The notes beneath the pieces are model-generated. The model was not told where the DNA came from. It made no database searches and saw only the letters and a program-made list of their open reading frames with translations. Below are positions 50,756 through 60,647 of a stretch of 64,000 nucleotides of DNA, piece after piece; the stretch's first letter is position 1; every line of letters begins with the position of its first letter. Both the position numbers and the translations under genes were made by a program. Source of the DNA: Paenibacillus sp. FSL H7-0331. GTDB lineage: Bacteria > Bacillota > Bacilli > Paenibacillales > NBRC-103111. The stretch covers positions 62,001-126,000 of the forward strand of contig NZ_MRTH01000022.1 in the NCBI RefSeq assembly GCF_001956045.1. The letters are read 5' to 3'.

Positions 50756-52501
50756 ATGTATAAACGAAGCTTATTTATCAAATTGTTAGTTTGGTCACTT
50801 CTGGCCACGACCATTCCTTTTATATGCTCCAACTTAATTTCATACAGATCAACCTCAGCTACACTTCAGGCGAACATGATCGAGCTGAATCGGAAAACGA
50901 TGAGTATTGGCATGGAAAACGTCAAAAAATATTTAGAGGAATTAAATCAATTATCGGTATCCTGGTACTACGATCAAAACCTGATGGAGTACCTTTGGCT
51001 GGAAAAAACGAATTTTCAGCAGGATATGTATATCGACCGTCAAGTGGCTTATTTAATGTACAGTCGGCCTGAAATTAAAGTAGTCAATTTTCATAGTGGG
51101 ATAAGTGGACAAAAATATGCAAAGTTTAATTATTCAGTCTTGAGTATTCCCCAACAACTGCAGCTTCCATCCGATCACAAAGAATCATGGGATAACCTTC
51201 GTGCTTATGAGATGCAGCAGCTGAATGGCAACCGTTATTTAACCATTAATAAAAAGCTTATTGATTATCCGAAGCCTAATGTGCTGGGGCTGCTGTCCAT
51301 GTATATTTCGTTAGACGAGATTGGACGTTTAAGCAGACAGCTATTCGATCCGGGTCAAGAGTCGCTATTTATGTTTATGAATGGCAGCGGAGAGCTTATG
51401 TATACGTCAAGAGAAGCATTGGATGCATCTGCTATACAGCAATCAGAGCTTGGTTTGAATATACAAGATGAGCAGCCGGGTTATCAATACGGTGAATATA
51501 ACGGAAAAAAGGGAGTATTCATCATCGTTAACGATACGTTTTATGAGATGCCACTTACCATGATCAAATTTATTCCTTCGGATTTCATTAACCAGGCGGC
51601 CCAAAAAACGTTGGACCAATCTATTGCGATCCAGTTTATAGCGCTTGCATTCATTCTATTGTTTACATTCATCATATCCTACTCCACAATTACGCCAATT
51701 AAAAGGCTGATTCGCAATATGACCCGAGTGGAAATCGGACAGTTCGATGTCGAAGAATTCAAGACCCGAGAGGACGAAATCGGCATTCTCGAGCTTCGTT
51801 TTCAAACGATGGTTCGCAATTTGAAGGAAATGATTATTCGGGAGTACGAACAGCGCATTGAAATCTCAACGGCCCAGCTAAAAATGCTGCAGGCGCAAAT
51901 CAATCCGCATTTTTTATATAATACACTGCAATCGATTGGTACCGTAGCACTCCGTCATGGGGTCGAGGAAATTAACGATAAAATATTTCAGCTCGGGTCA
52001 ATCTTGAGGTACAGCATGGATTTCAATACGGAAACCGTTTACTTGCAGCAGGAAATCGAGCATATCGAGGATTACCTATCGCTTCAGGAAAACAGGTTCA
52101 AACACAAGCTATCATACACCATACACAGTGAGTCGGCCGCGCTGAAAGTGAGGGTTCCCAAAATGATTTTGCAGCCGCTCGTGGAGAACAGCATTATTCA
52201 TGGCATCGAAAGCGGGACAGGCATGGGTACCATTCATTTGGACATGGCGCTGGATTCTGGATGGTTGACCATTCACATTACAGACAATGGAAAAGGGATG
52301 GATTATAACGAAATCGAACAGGTTCAGCTGCGCTTTAACGAACCTAACGTTTACAAACGAGAGGAAGGTGGCATTGGTCTCATCAATGTGCTGCAGCGAT
52401 TACGGCTCAAATATGGAGATCAATTTAAGTGGCATATCACCAGTACACCCTATGACAAAACGGAAATTAGTTTGATTATTCCGATCCAGGAGGACCTATA
52501 G
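50756..52501 (+). CDS. YesM-type sensor histidine kinase (sugar module 2)
   Basis: A 581-residue membrane kinase with helix 1 (FIKLLVWSLLATTIPFI), an extracytoplasmic sensor to about residue 285, helix 2 (IQFIALAFILLFTFIISYS), HAMP, and phospho-acceptor His in AQINPHFLYNTLQS; the ATPase has ITDNGKGMD and a GGIGLINV lid. It is a separate paralogue of the module 1 kinase, with little similarity in the sensor part. The regulator starts two bases after its stop. Confidence 0.92.
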   Translation: MYKRSLFIKLLVWSLLATTIPFICSNLISYRSTSATLQANMIELNRKTMSIGMENVKKYLEELNQLSVSWYYDQNLMEYLWLEKTNFQQDMYIDRQVAYLMYSRPEIKVVNFHSGISGQKYAKFNYSVLSIPQQLQLPSDHKESWDNLRAYEMQQLNGNRYLTINKKLIDYPKPNVLGLLSMYISLDEIGRLSRQLFDPGQESLFMFMNGSGELMYTSREALDASAIQQSELGLNIQDEQPGYQYGEYNGKKGVFIIVNDTFYEMPLTMIKFIPSDFINQAAQKTLDQSIAIQFIALAFILLFTFIISYSTITPIKRLIRNMTRVEIGQFDVEEFKTREDEIGILELRFQTMVRNLKEMIIREYEQRIEISTAQLKMLQAQINPHFLYNTLQSIGTVALRHGVEEINDKIFQLGSILRYSMDFNTETVYLQQEIEHIEDYLSLQENRFKHKLSYTIHSESAALKVRVPKMILQPLVENSIIHGIESGTGMGTIHLDMALDSGWLTIHITDNGKGMDYNEIEQVQLRFNEPNVYKREEGGIGLINVLQRLRLKYGDQFKWHITSTPYDKTEISLIIPIQEDL

Positions 52502-52502
52502 T

Positions 52503-54077
52503 ATGAATGTATTAATTGTCGATGATGAAGAGCACGTTAGAGAGGCAATTGACCTGTCAGTCGATTGGGAGAAATTTGGTGTTACTGGCAGGTATATGGC
52601 TGAGAACGGGATAGAAGCGCTCGAATGCTTGAAGACCTATAAGCCTGCTGTCATGTTCTGTGATATGAGGATGCCTCAGATGAATGGGATTGAGCTGCTC
52701 CAAAAAATAAAGGAGGAAGGCTACGATACGCATGTTATTGTGATCAGCGGCTATGACGATTTTGAATACACCCGCGCAACGATCAAGGCCAAGGGAGTCG
52801 ATTATATATTAAAGCCGTTTCGCAGAAAAGATGTAGAAGATGCTCTGCAAAAGGCCATTCAGGTTTGGAAGGAACACTCGGACTCGAAGCAAACCGAAAT
52901 GGAAAGAGGATATATGGTACGGAAAGCGGATGCCCTGCTGGACGAAAAAAAGCTTGCCTCCTACTTCCGCGGGGAGATTCCTTTATCCCCATCCGTACGC
53001 AAAATATTTGAGAAAACGGGTCTGCCCGAGCAATCGATCAAAATCGCCCTCATACTCCCCAAAAACCGAAAACGTATTCTGGATCAGCGCTTTATGATGG
53101 ATGACGATTTGTTCACGTATGCGGTCGGCAATATTGCCCAATATGCGCTGGGCAGCCACTTCGCCCATTATCTCTGTAGACTGGATGACTACCAATGGCT
53201 GCTGCTTATGGGTGGAGATACTTGGGGATCGAACGAGGATGATTACAAGTTTTATGTGGATCGGTTGATGCGGGCATGGAAACAAACGATTCAACTCGAT
53301 GTAATGGTTGGCTCGAACAGAGGGTTTGCCGATTTAACACACATTCATAAAGTTATAGGAGACGCAAGGAATACGCTCTTAAATGGTGATGTGCTGTCAG
53401 AGGGGGCTCATCCATCTGCTAAAGCGCCGCACGAGCTGCCATCTTTGATGAACGAGTTATTTTTGCTGAAAAAAGTAATAGAAACGGGCAACAAAGCGTT
53501 TGCCACAGATCTCCTGAACAAGTACACAGACGCTTTAAGGCAAAGAGGAGCATTGCTGCTTAAGGAACTTCAGGTTTGCACGATGGAAGCGAATTTACTG
53601 CTTGGCCGCTGTAAGCAATTGGTCCAAAATCAGACGGATGATGTGCAGGTCCCGTATATGCCACTGTGGATTAACGATTTGGATGAATGGGAGAAGGTAC
53701 TCGTAGATCAAGTCCACACTTTAATAGAAGGTTTGAATCCGCTTACCTCATCAAGTAGAAGTATGGCGGACATTAAAGATTATTTGGACACGCATTTTTA
53801 TGAGGACATTTCATTAACATTTTTAGCCGAGCAATTTCATTTTAGCCCACAATATATATCCAAGAAGTTCAAAGATACTTACCATACAACGGTTGTAAGC
53901 TATTTAACTGATTTAAAAATGGAACGGGCCAAAGCTCTGCTGGAAGGAACGACACTTTCCATAGCCGATATCGCCAATCAACTCGGATACGATGATGAGA
54001 ATTATTTTAGTAAAGTGTTTAAAAAACAGGTCGGCGTGTCGCCGTTTCCGTATCGTAAAGAAAATGAGATTAAATAA
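52503..54077 (+). CDS. YesN-type AraC-family response regulator (sugar module 2)
   Basis: A 524-residue regulator: receiver domain (IVDDEE, phospho-acceptor Asp in VMFCDMRMPQMNG, Lys in YILKPFR), a middle region, and two AraC helix-turn-helix motifs (ISLTFLAEQFHFSPQYISKKF; LSIADIANQLGYDDENYFSKVF). GGAGG at the end of the kinase gene serves as its ribosome site. It presumably activates the binding-protein operon 100 bases downstream. Confidence 0.93.
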   Translation: MNVLIVDDEEHVREAIDLSVDWEKFGVTGRYMAENGIEALECLKTYKPAVMFCDMRMPQMNGIELLQKIKEEGYDTHVIVISGYDDFEYTRATIKAKGVDYILKPFRRKDVEDALQKAIQVWKEHSDSKQTEMERGYMVRKADALLDEKKLASYFRGEIPLSPSVRKIFEKTGLPEQSIKIALILPKNRKRILDQRFMMDDDLFTYAVGNIAQYALGSHFAHYLCRLDDYQWLLLMGGDTWGSNEDDYKFYVDRLMRAWKQTIQLDVMVGSNRGFADLTHIHKVIGDARNTLLNGDVLSEGAHPSAKAPHELPSLMNELFLLKKVIETGNKAFATDLLNKYTDALRQRGALLLKELQVCTMEANLLLGRCKQLVQNQTDDVQVPYMPLWINDLDEWEKVLVDQVHTLIEGLNPLTSSSRSMADIKDYLDTHFYEDISLTFLAEQFHFSPQYISKKFKDTYHTTVVSYLTDLKMERAKALLEGTTLSIADIANQLGYDDENYFSKVFKKQVGVSPFPYRKENEIK

Positions 54078-54179
54078 TTACCTTTTTCAGCGCGTATATT
54101 CCATGCCCGACGAAGTCATAATTCTTTACAATAAGGATAGTTCAACAATGAATTGAAGAACACTTAGGAGGAGTCTTAG

Positions 54180-55454
54180 ATGAGAAAATGGATGTCCACA
54201 GTGACCGCTACCGCTTTGATGGTTACCATCCTGGCAGGATGTGCCGGGGGGGAGGAAGCCCCCAAAACAAGCGCGTCGTCCCAGCAAAGTACAGGTCCGA
54301 AGATTACGCTCAAGCTGATTCAGGGTAAAGTGGAAGTTACCGATCAAATCAAACAAATGGCAGCCGATTACACGAAGGATAATCCCAACGTAACGATCGA
54401 TGCCCAGGTCGTACGGGATTTGGATACGATGCTGAAAACGAGATTTGCTTCCGGGGATGAGCCGGACGTATTTTTCACCAAAAGCTTCAGCGGTGTAAAG
54501 GACTGGAGTGAAAGACTGCTTGATTTGTCAGGCGAGCCATGGATGAACCAAGTGATGGAGTCTGCAATGCCCGGGATGACCATTGGCGGCAAGAAATACG
54601 GTTTCCCAACAGCTATGGAAGGTTATGGATTTATTTACAATAAAGACTTGTTTGCCAAGGCCGGTATTGACAAGGTGCCAACCACTTTGACAGAGCTCAA
54701 GCAGATGAATGAAAAGTTAAAGGCGGCTGGAATTCCCTCTTATGCCGAAGCATACAAAGAAGGATTTGTATTGGGGCGCAACCTGTTCAACCTGCCATTC
54801 GCTTATGCCAAGGATTCGACGGATTTAATTGGCAAGATTAACGGAGGCACAGCAAAAGTACAAGACGTTCCGCTGATGGATAACTTTTTTGATGTATTGG
54901 ACATGACTGTCAAATATGGAAAAGGTGTTGAGTCTGTGGGTGTTAGCTATGATAACCAGGTTGCTGACTTTTCATCCGGCAAAACGGCTATGATGCAGCA
55001 AGGGGTGTGGACGATCGATTTGATCACAAAAGTGAACCCGAATCTTAATATCGGTATGTTCGCGATTCCATTAACCGACAACCCAAGCGATACCAAACTT
55101 CCAGTAGGGATTCCTACTTACTATGTAATCAACAAAAATTCCAAGCAAGTCGAGGAATCGAAGAAGTTTCTGATTTGGCTGCATAAGAATGGTCAAAAAT
55201 ATTTGGTCGATTCGATGCATCTGATCCCGGCCTTTAAGGATATGAAGGCGACCAAGGAATTGGGTCCGCTCGCAGCTGATATGAACACGTATGTTGAGAA
55301 AAATCAAACGATTCCTTGGGCATATTCGTTGTGGCCTGCCGGGATGGATGTGCAATTCACGAAAGCGCTGCAAGCTTACGTCGGAGGTCAGTTAACCAAA
55401 GAGAAAACGCTGGAAGAAATTCAGAAAATGTGGACCACTGCGGTGAAAAAATAA
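54180..55454 (+). CDS. Extracellular carbohydrate-binding lipoprotein (module 2)
   Basis: A 424-residue family 1 solute-binding protein: lipobox ILAGC, KITLKLIQGKVEVTDQIKQM at the mature start, GFIYNKDLFAKAGIDKVPTT in the hinge. It binds the substrate of module 2 outside the cell. A T-poor hairpin follows before the permease genes, a common device to keep the binding protein more abundant than the permeases. Confidence 0.93.
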   Translation: MRKWMSTVTATALMVTILAGCAGGEEAPKTSASSQQSTGPKITLKLIQGKVEVTDQIKQMAADYTKDNPNVTIDAQVVRDLDTMLKTRFASGDEPDVFFTKSFSGVKDWSERLLDLSGEPWMNQVMESAMPGMTIGGKKYGFPTAMEGYGFIYNKDLFAKAGIDKVPTTLTELKQMNEKLKAAGIPSYAEAYKEGFVLGRNLFNLPFAYAKDSTDLIGKINGGTAKVQDVPLMDNFFDVLDMTVKYGKGVESVGVSYDNQVADFSSGKTAMMQQGVWTIDLITKVNPNLNIGMFAIPLTDNPSDTKLPVGIPTYYVINKNSKQVEESKKFLIWLHKNGQKYLVDSMHLIPAFKDMKATKELGPLAADMNTYVEKNQTIPWAYSLWPAGMDVQFTKALQAYVGGQLTKEKTLEEIQKMWTTAVKK

Positions 55455-55468
55455 ATAAAATCAAGGGG

Positions 55469-55519
55469 TCAGCCCATGCATCCATACCCGTCATATTGAG
55501 GCAAAACGGCATGGGCTGA
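55469..55519 (+). other. Stem-loop between binding-protein and permease genes
   Basis: TCAGCCCATGC (55469-55479) and GCATGGGCTGA (55509-55519) form a perfect 11-base stem with a 29-base loop and no T tract. It likely protects the upstream mRNA segment or attenuates transcription into the permeases. Confidence 0.7.
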
Positions 55520-55550
55520 TCGTTTAAACGGGAGAAGAGGAGTATTCTTC

Positions 55551-56429
55551 ATGTCGCGAATGAGAACCAGAAAATTATTGATATATATCGCCTTTGTCTC
55601 CCCGGCTGTTCTTTTTTTCGCTTTGTTCATTTTGCTGCCTTTTATTAGAGCCATTATTTTCTCCTTCCAGGATTGGAACGGGATCAGCAGTGAAATCAAG
55701 TGGGCCGGATGGAGCAATTACAAACGACTGCTGGAAGATACAGAGCATATGAAATCATTTATCTTTACGATGAAGTATGTTTTCGTCAGTACGATATTGG
55801 TGAACTTGGTCGGATTTGCTCTTGCATTTGTACTTAATATGGCACTTAAAACAAAAAATGCATTAAGAACCGTATTTTTTCTGCCACACGTGATGGGGTC
55901 GCTTGTGATCGGTTTCATCTGGCAGTTTATTATTACACAAGGCTTTCCGCAAATTGCGAGCCTAACGGGAATCGAGATTTTTCAAAAAAACTGGCTCAGT
56001 ATACCGGAGTACGCTTTCTGGTCACTGATCCTGGTGAGTGTGTGGCATTACGCTGGTTATCTGATGGTCATCTATCTTGCTGCGCTGCAAGGAATTCCTA
56101 CCGATCTGTTGGAGGCCGCTCAAATTGATGGTGCTAATCGCTGGCATCGGCTTCAGAAGATCATTATTCCACTGATTATGCCAGCCATTACCGTATGTCT
56201 CTTTCTAGCGATTTCACACGGGTTCAAGGTGTTCGATCTGAACTTCGCGTTGACGAAAGGCGGACCTTACGGAACGACGGAATCGCTCGCTCTGCATATT
56301 TATCTGGACGCCTTCACTAAAAATGAATACACGTATGCTTCGGCTAAAGCCGTTGTGTTCTTTGTCATCTTGGCATCTGTTACCGTAGTTCAAGTGTTTG
56401 TTATGAAGCGCAAGGAGGTGGAAATGTAA
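55551..56429 (+). CDS. Sugar ABC permease, MalF/UgpA type (module 2)
   Basis: A 292-residue membrane protein with six helices. VSPAVLFFALFILLPFIRAI is helix 1, and the EAA loop EAAQIDGANRWHRLQKIIIP is clear. Its stop and the ATG of the next permease share a base (TAATG). Pairs with that permease; the ATPase must come from elsewhere. Confidence 0.93.
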   Translation: MSRMRTRKLLIYIAFVSPAVLFFALFILLPFIRAIIFSFQDWNGISSEIKWAGWSNYKRLLEDTEHMKSFIFTMKYVFVSTILVNLVGFALAFVLNMALKTKNALRTVFFLPHVMGSLVIGFIWQFIITQGFPQIASLTGIEIFQKNWLSIPEYAFWSLILVSVWHYAGYLMVIYLAALQGIPTDLLEAAQIDGANRWHRLQKIIIPLIMPAITVCLFLAISHGFKVFDLNFALTKGGPYGTTESLALHIYLDAFTKNEYTYASAKAVVFFVILASVTVVQVFVMKRKEVEM

Positions 56430-57259
56430 TGAAAGAACAATATAATCTCGGCAAGTTCGTGATAGAGCTGTTCATGATCATCCTGGCCGTACTGTTCTTT
56501 TTTCCACTGTATTTGACATTTGTTAACGGCTTTAAAAAGTACAACGAAGTGATGGCCTCAACAGCGTCGCTGCCCGAATCTTTTCAATTTTCCAATTTCG
56601 TTACCGTATGGCATCAAATTCATTTTCCGGGTGTATTTGCGAACTCCTTGATCATTACAGTAGCAAGCGTCATGGGTATATTGCTCATCAGCTCTGCCGC
56701 CGCATACCAATTGGTGAGAAGTCCCGGTATTGTCAGTCATGTGATTTTTTTGGTCATCTTGTCCTCGTTGGTTATTCCTTTTCAATCGATGATGATTCCG
56801 CTTGTGAAGGTAGCCAAGGATTTCCATCTGATTAATTCGCTATACGGCATGATCTTGATGTATCTGGGATTCGGCACACCACTCGCCTTGTTTCTTTATC
56901 ACGGCTTTGTCAAAGGGATCCCCATTGAATTGGAGGAAGCTGCGACCATTGACGGCAGCAGCACGGTCGGCGTATTTTTCCGTATCTTACTTCCGCTGCT
57001 TGCTCCGATCACGACGACGATTGCGATTTTGCATACATTATGGATTTGGAATGACTTTCTGCTGCCGTTCATCATGCTAAGCGCAAAGGCTAATCAAACG
57101 ATTCCACTCGCAACGTATGTATATTTCGGTGAATATACGAACCAATGGCATTTGGCGTTGGCGGCGCTCACGTTGGCTATTGTTCCGATCATTATTTTCT
57201 TTTTGGTTATGCAGAGATATATTATTCAAGGCATTACGGCGGGAGCTGTAAAAGGCTAA
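56429..57259 (+). CDS. Sugar ABC permease, MalG/UgpE type (module 2)
   Basis: A 276-residue membrane protein with six helices, EAA loop EEAATIDGSSTVGVFFRILL and the usual end YIIQGITAGAVKG. GGAGGTGG in the end of the upstream gene serves as ribosome site. Second half of the channel. Confidence 0.93.
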   Translation: MKEQYNLGKFVIELFMIILAVLFFFPLYLTFVNGFKKYNEVMASTASLPESFQFSNFVTVWHQIHFPGVFANSLIITVASVMGILLISSAAAYQLVRSPGIVSHVIFLVILSSLVIPFQSMMIPLVKVAKDFHLINSLYGMILMYLGFGTPLALFLYHGFVKGIPIELEEAATIDGSSTVGVFFRILLPLLAPITTTIAILHTLWIWNDFLLPFIMLSAKANQTIPLATYVYFGEYTNQWHLALAALTLAIVPIIIFFLVMQRYIIQGITAGAVKG

Positions 57260-57298
57260 AGAATAACAATAAGGATAGGTATAGGGAGGCGTCACCAT

Positions 57299-58321
57299 AT
57301 GACAAACATACGAATAGGCGTTATCGGCTGTGGAGCCATTGCAAGAAGAAGGCATTTACCTGAGTATGCCTACCAGCCCAATGTTGAAATCGTGGCGGTT
57401 GCCGACACGAATCAGGAACGTGCAGAAGAAATGGCCGCTCTATATGGAGCCAATGCCTATACGGATTATCGCGAACTGCTTCAGCACGAAGGCTTGGATG
57501 CTGTCAGCGTATGCTTGCCTAACGCGCTGCATGCACCAGTAAGCATAGCTGCTATGGAAGCGGGCAAGCATGTTCTATGCGAGAAGCCAATGGCTATCTC
57601 CATTGCGGAAGCGAGCGCGATGATTGCAGCCTCGGAGACAACCGGCAAGCTCCTGATGATCGGGCATAACCAGCGTCTCATGCTGCCTCATGTTAAAGCC
57701 AAAGAAATATTGGACAGCGGTGTTCTTGGACGAGTTCTGACGTTCCGTACCTCGTTTGGACATGGTGGTCCTGAAACGTGGAGCATAGAAGGACCCGGAG
57801 GCTGGTTTTTCCAAAAAAAGCTCGCCTTTATCGGAGCCATGGGTGATCTGGGCGTTCATAAGACGGATCTCATCCGTTTCCTTCTGGGAGAGGAGATCGT
57901 CGAGGTAGGAGCATTTGTCGGCACGCTGCAAAAGCAAGATACGGATGTTGACGATAACGCTGTATGTGTGCTCAAAAGCGAGAACGGCATCATCGGGACG
58001 CTGGCTGCCAGCTGGACTTATAAGGCCAAGGAAGATAACAGCACAGTACTGTATTGCGAGAACGGTATTTTGCGACTGATTGAGGATGCTACCTACAACG
58101 TCATCATTGATTTTAATAATGGCGAAAGAGTACTTCACCAGATGGGAAAAGTCGCCACGAATGATAAGCAAACCGAGAGCGGTATCGTCCGTACCTTCAT
58201 CCATCATATCGCTACGAATACAAAACCTACGATTTCCGGTGAAGAAGGCTTGAAATCGTTGAAGATTATACTTGCCGCATTAGAATCGGCAGAGACCGGG
58301 ACCATAGTGCGCGTGCAATAA
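57299..58321 (+). CDS. Gfo/Idh/MocA-family oxidoreductase (module 2, first)
   Basis: A 340-residue NAD(P)-dependent dehydrogenase: Rossmann GVIGCGAIA at residues 7-15, acidic end of strand 2 in VAVADTN, the family signature CEKPMAISIAEA and the catalytic-region MGDLGVHKTD. Such enzymes oxidise sugars, inositols or their glycosides at a ring hydroxyl. AGGGAGGC precedes the ATG by seven bases. It opens the catabolic part of module 2. Confidence 0.92.
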   Translation: MTNIRIGVIGCGAIARRRHLPEYAYQPNVEIVAVADTNQERAEEMAALYGANAYTDYRELLQHEGLDAVSVCLPNALHAPVSIAAMEAGKHVLCEKPMAISIAEASAMIAASETTGKLLMIGHNQRLMLPHVKAKEILDSGVLGRVLTFRTSFGHGGPETWSIEGPGGWFFQKKLAFIGAMGDLGVHKTDLIRFLLGEEIVEVGAFVGTLQKQDTDVDDNAVCVLKSENGIIGTLAASWTYKAKEDNSTVLYCENGILRLIEDATYNVIIDFNNGERVLHQMGKVATNDKQTESGIVRTFIHHIATNTKPTISGEEGLKSLKIILAALESAETGTIVRVQ

Positions 58322-58348
58322 CGAAACCCACATAAAAAGGAGCAGGGA

Positions 58349-59344
58349 ATGATGATAAGAAAACCGGTCATTGGCGTTACATTGGGAGATGCAGCAGGCA
58401 TCGGTCCTGAATTGGTAGTCAAGGTTCTGCAAATCGCAGATGTTCGCAATTTGGCAACATGGGTATTGATTGGTGACGAACGTGTACTTAACCAAGGACA
58501 AAAGGATGCGGGTCAAACACTGTCCTATCGTAATATTCAAAACATTGAACAAATCGATAACAAAGATGAGCTGTATTTCATCGATTTGCATAACTTATCA
58601 ACGGATGCTTATACACAGGGCCAATTATCTGTCGATTCCGGCAAAGCGACTGGCGAAACGTTGACGTATGCCTTAAAGCTTGCTCAACAGAAAAAGTTGG
58701 ATGGATTCGTATTCGCACCTATTAATAAGGCAGCGCTGCATAGCGGGGGCTTTCATTTTCAGGATGAGCTTCATTTCTTCGCTTCCTTGCTGGATTGCAA
58801 AGAAGGATTTAGCGAAATTAATGTATTAGGCGATCTATGGTTCACTCGGGTAACCTCACATGTGCCGTTGAAAGAAGTCAGTGGTCTTGTTAAGAAAGAA
58901 CGCGTAGGCAGAATCATTCGTTTTGCCCAACAAACTTTATTGAATGCAGGCTTTGAGAACCCAAGAATTGCAGTAGCCGCACTGAATCCGCATGCAGGTG
59001 ACAATGGCTTGTTGGGCATGGAAGAAATTGAAGAAATCCAACCGGCAATCAAGGAAGCACAGGAACAAGGTATTCAAGTGGATGGACCGTATCCGGCAGA
59101 CACGATTTTCCTACGTTTAAAAACGAATCCTTTTGATTGCTTAGTCAGCATGTATCACGATCAAGCTCAAACCGGGATGAAACTGATGGGCTTCAATAAA
59201 GGAGTTACGGTCAGCGGTGGTTTGCCTGTTATTATTACAACCCCTGCTCACGGAACCGCTTTTGATATTGCAGGTCAAGGCATTGCCGACCCAGGAGCGA
59301 CAGAGCAGGCGATGAAGCTGGCCGTCAAATTGGCAGGATTCTGA
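58349..59344 (+). CDS. PdxA-family dehydrogenase (PdxA2-like)
   Basis: A 331-residue enzyme of the 4-hydroxythreonine-4-phosphate dehydrogenase family: TLGDAAGIGPEL at the N-terminus, metal-binding His in SHVPL, MYHDQAQTGMKLMGF and TTPAHGTAFDIAGQG. Outside vitamin B6 synthesis, PdxA2 proteins act on 4-phospho-D-threonate or D-erythronate in acid-sugar catabolism, usually with a DUF1537 kinase. No such kinase is in view, but the sugar-acid setting makes the catabolic role more likely. Confidence 0.88.
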   Translation: MMIRKPVIGVTLGDAAGIGPELVVKVLQIADVRNLATWVLIGDERVLNQGQKDAGQTLSYRNIQNIEQIDNKDELYFIDLHNLSTDAYTQGQLSVDSGKATGETLTYALKLAQQKKLDGFVFAPINKAALHSGGFHFQDELHFFASLLDCKEGFSEINVLGDLWFTRVTSHVPLKEVSGLVKKERVGRIIRFAQQTLLNAGFENPRIAVAALNPHAGDNGLLGMEEIEEIQPAIKEAQEQGIQVDGPYPADTIFLRLKTNPFDCLVSMYHDQAQTGMKLMGFNKGVTVSGGLPVIITTPAHGTAFDIAGQGIADPGATEQAMKLAVKLAGF

Positions 59345-59361
59345 TCGGAGGCGTAATTCAA

Positions 59362-60615
59362 ATGAAATTGCCACGGATGGTCCGTATCAAACAGCATTTT
59401 ACAGGACCGGCTGTTAAGGACATCGAGGAAGAAGTCAGACATCAAATCAGTCTTGTTGGATTGGAATCGAAAATAACGCCTGGCATGCGGATTGCCATAA
59501 CGGCAGGAAGCCGGGGGATTGCCAATATTGCTTTAATTATCAAGTCCTTTGTGGTGAATTTACAGCTGCTTGGAGCCAAGCCTTTTATTATTCCTGCTAT
59601 GGGCAGCCACGGTGGGGCAACAGCTGAGGGCCAAATCAAAGTGCTTGAAAGCCTCGGTGTAACTGAAGCTTATTGCGGGGCTCCGATTCTCTCTTCGATG
59701 GAGGTGGTGCAGATCGGTGAAACAGAACGAGGCGTTCCGGTTTATATCGATCGTCATGCCTCTGAAGGCGATGGTGTGATCCTTATCGGCAGAGTGAAGG
59801 TGCATACCGACTTCAAATCCCCAATCGGTATCGAAAGCGGCATTATGAAGATGGCTGCCATCGGACTTGGCAAGCATAAGCAGGCGCTTGCCTTGCACAA
59901 TTACGGCATTCAGGGCATACGCGATTATATGCCTGAAGTGTCGCGAGTCGTTTTTAATAAAGCGAATATTTTGTGCGGTGTCGCCATTGTGGAAAATGCG
60001 CATGAACAAACGGCGGTAATCGAGGCGATCCCAACCGAGCTTATTGAAGAGCGGGAGCGGGAGCTGCTCAAATTGTCGGCATCCTTGATGCCCAAGCTTC
60101 CGATTCAGGAGCTGGATGTGCTGCATGTCGATAGAATCGGCAAAAATTATAGTGGAACCGGCATGGACACGAATATTATTGGCAAAATGCGAATTCTCGG
60201 CGAGGAAGAACCTGAGTTTCCCAAGATCAAGTATGTCATCGCCGGGGATCTGAGTGACGAATGCCAAGGGAACGCGTTAGGTATTGGTCTGGCCGATATC
60301 ACGACCAAACGGTTGTTTGACAAAATAGACTTTCATAAAATGAATGAAAACGTCATTACGAGCACCTTTCTTCATCGGGCGATGATTCCTATTATTTTGG
60401 ACAATGATTTGGAAGCGATGAGAACCGCATTGCGCTGCAGCTGGGGTGTTGTGCCAGAGCACGCACGGGTCATCCGTATTCCCAATACGCTTGATATTGA
60501 ATTCATGTATGTTTCCGAAGCGCTGCTGCCGGAAATTCGCGCATTGGATCATGTTGAGATTGTTGGTGATGTAACCGAAATGCAGTTTGACGTTAACGGG
60601 ATTTTCCTCAATTAG
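59362..60615 (+). CDS. LarA-like (DUF2088) protein, candidate sugar-acid epimerase
   Basis: A 417-residue protein of the nickel-dependent lactate-racemase superfamily: TAGSRGIANI, MGSHGGAT (residues 80-87, candidate catalytic His83), VKVHTDFKSPIGIESGIMK (His148 and Lys163, candidates for the second catalytic His and the lysine that holds the nickel-pincer cofactor) and the C-terminal GIGLADITTKRL. The residue assignments are inference from spacing. Characterised LarA homologues include racemases of lactate and malate and a gluconate epimerase. Its place among sugar-acid genes argues for epimerisation of an aldonate. It starts 15 bases after pdxA-like. Confidence 0.8.
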   Translation: MKLPRMVRIKQHFTGPAVKDIEEEVRHQISLVGLESKITPGMRIAITAGSRGIANIALIIKSFVVNLQLLGAKPFIIPAMGSHGGATAEGQIKVLESLGVTEAYCGAPILSSMEVVQIGETERGVPVYIDRHASEGDGVILIGRVKVHTDFKSPIGIESGIMKMAAIGLGKHKQALALHNYGIQGIRDYMPEVSRVVFNKANILCGVAIVENAHEQTAVIEAIPTELIEERERELLKLSASLMPKLPIQELDVLHVDRIGKNYSGTGMDTNIIGKMRILGEEEPEFPKIKYVIAGDLSDECQGNALGIGLADITTKRLFDKIDFHKMNENVITSTFLHRAMIPIILDNDLEAMRTALRCSWGVVPEHARVIRIPNTLDIEFMYVSEALLPEIRALDHVEIVGDVTEMQFDVNGIFLN

Positions 60616-60647
60616 TGTCTGAATCGAGTTGTTGGAGGGTATATAGC

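Noticed and set aside
58349..59344. Assigning vitamin B6 biosynthesis to the PdxA-family gene
   Set aside because: It lies in a catabolic sugar operon and Bacillales usually make B6 by the PdxST route; a PdxA2-type role is more likely.
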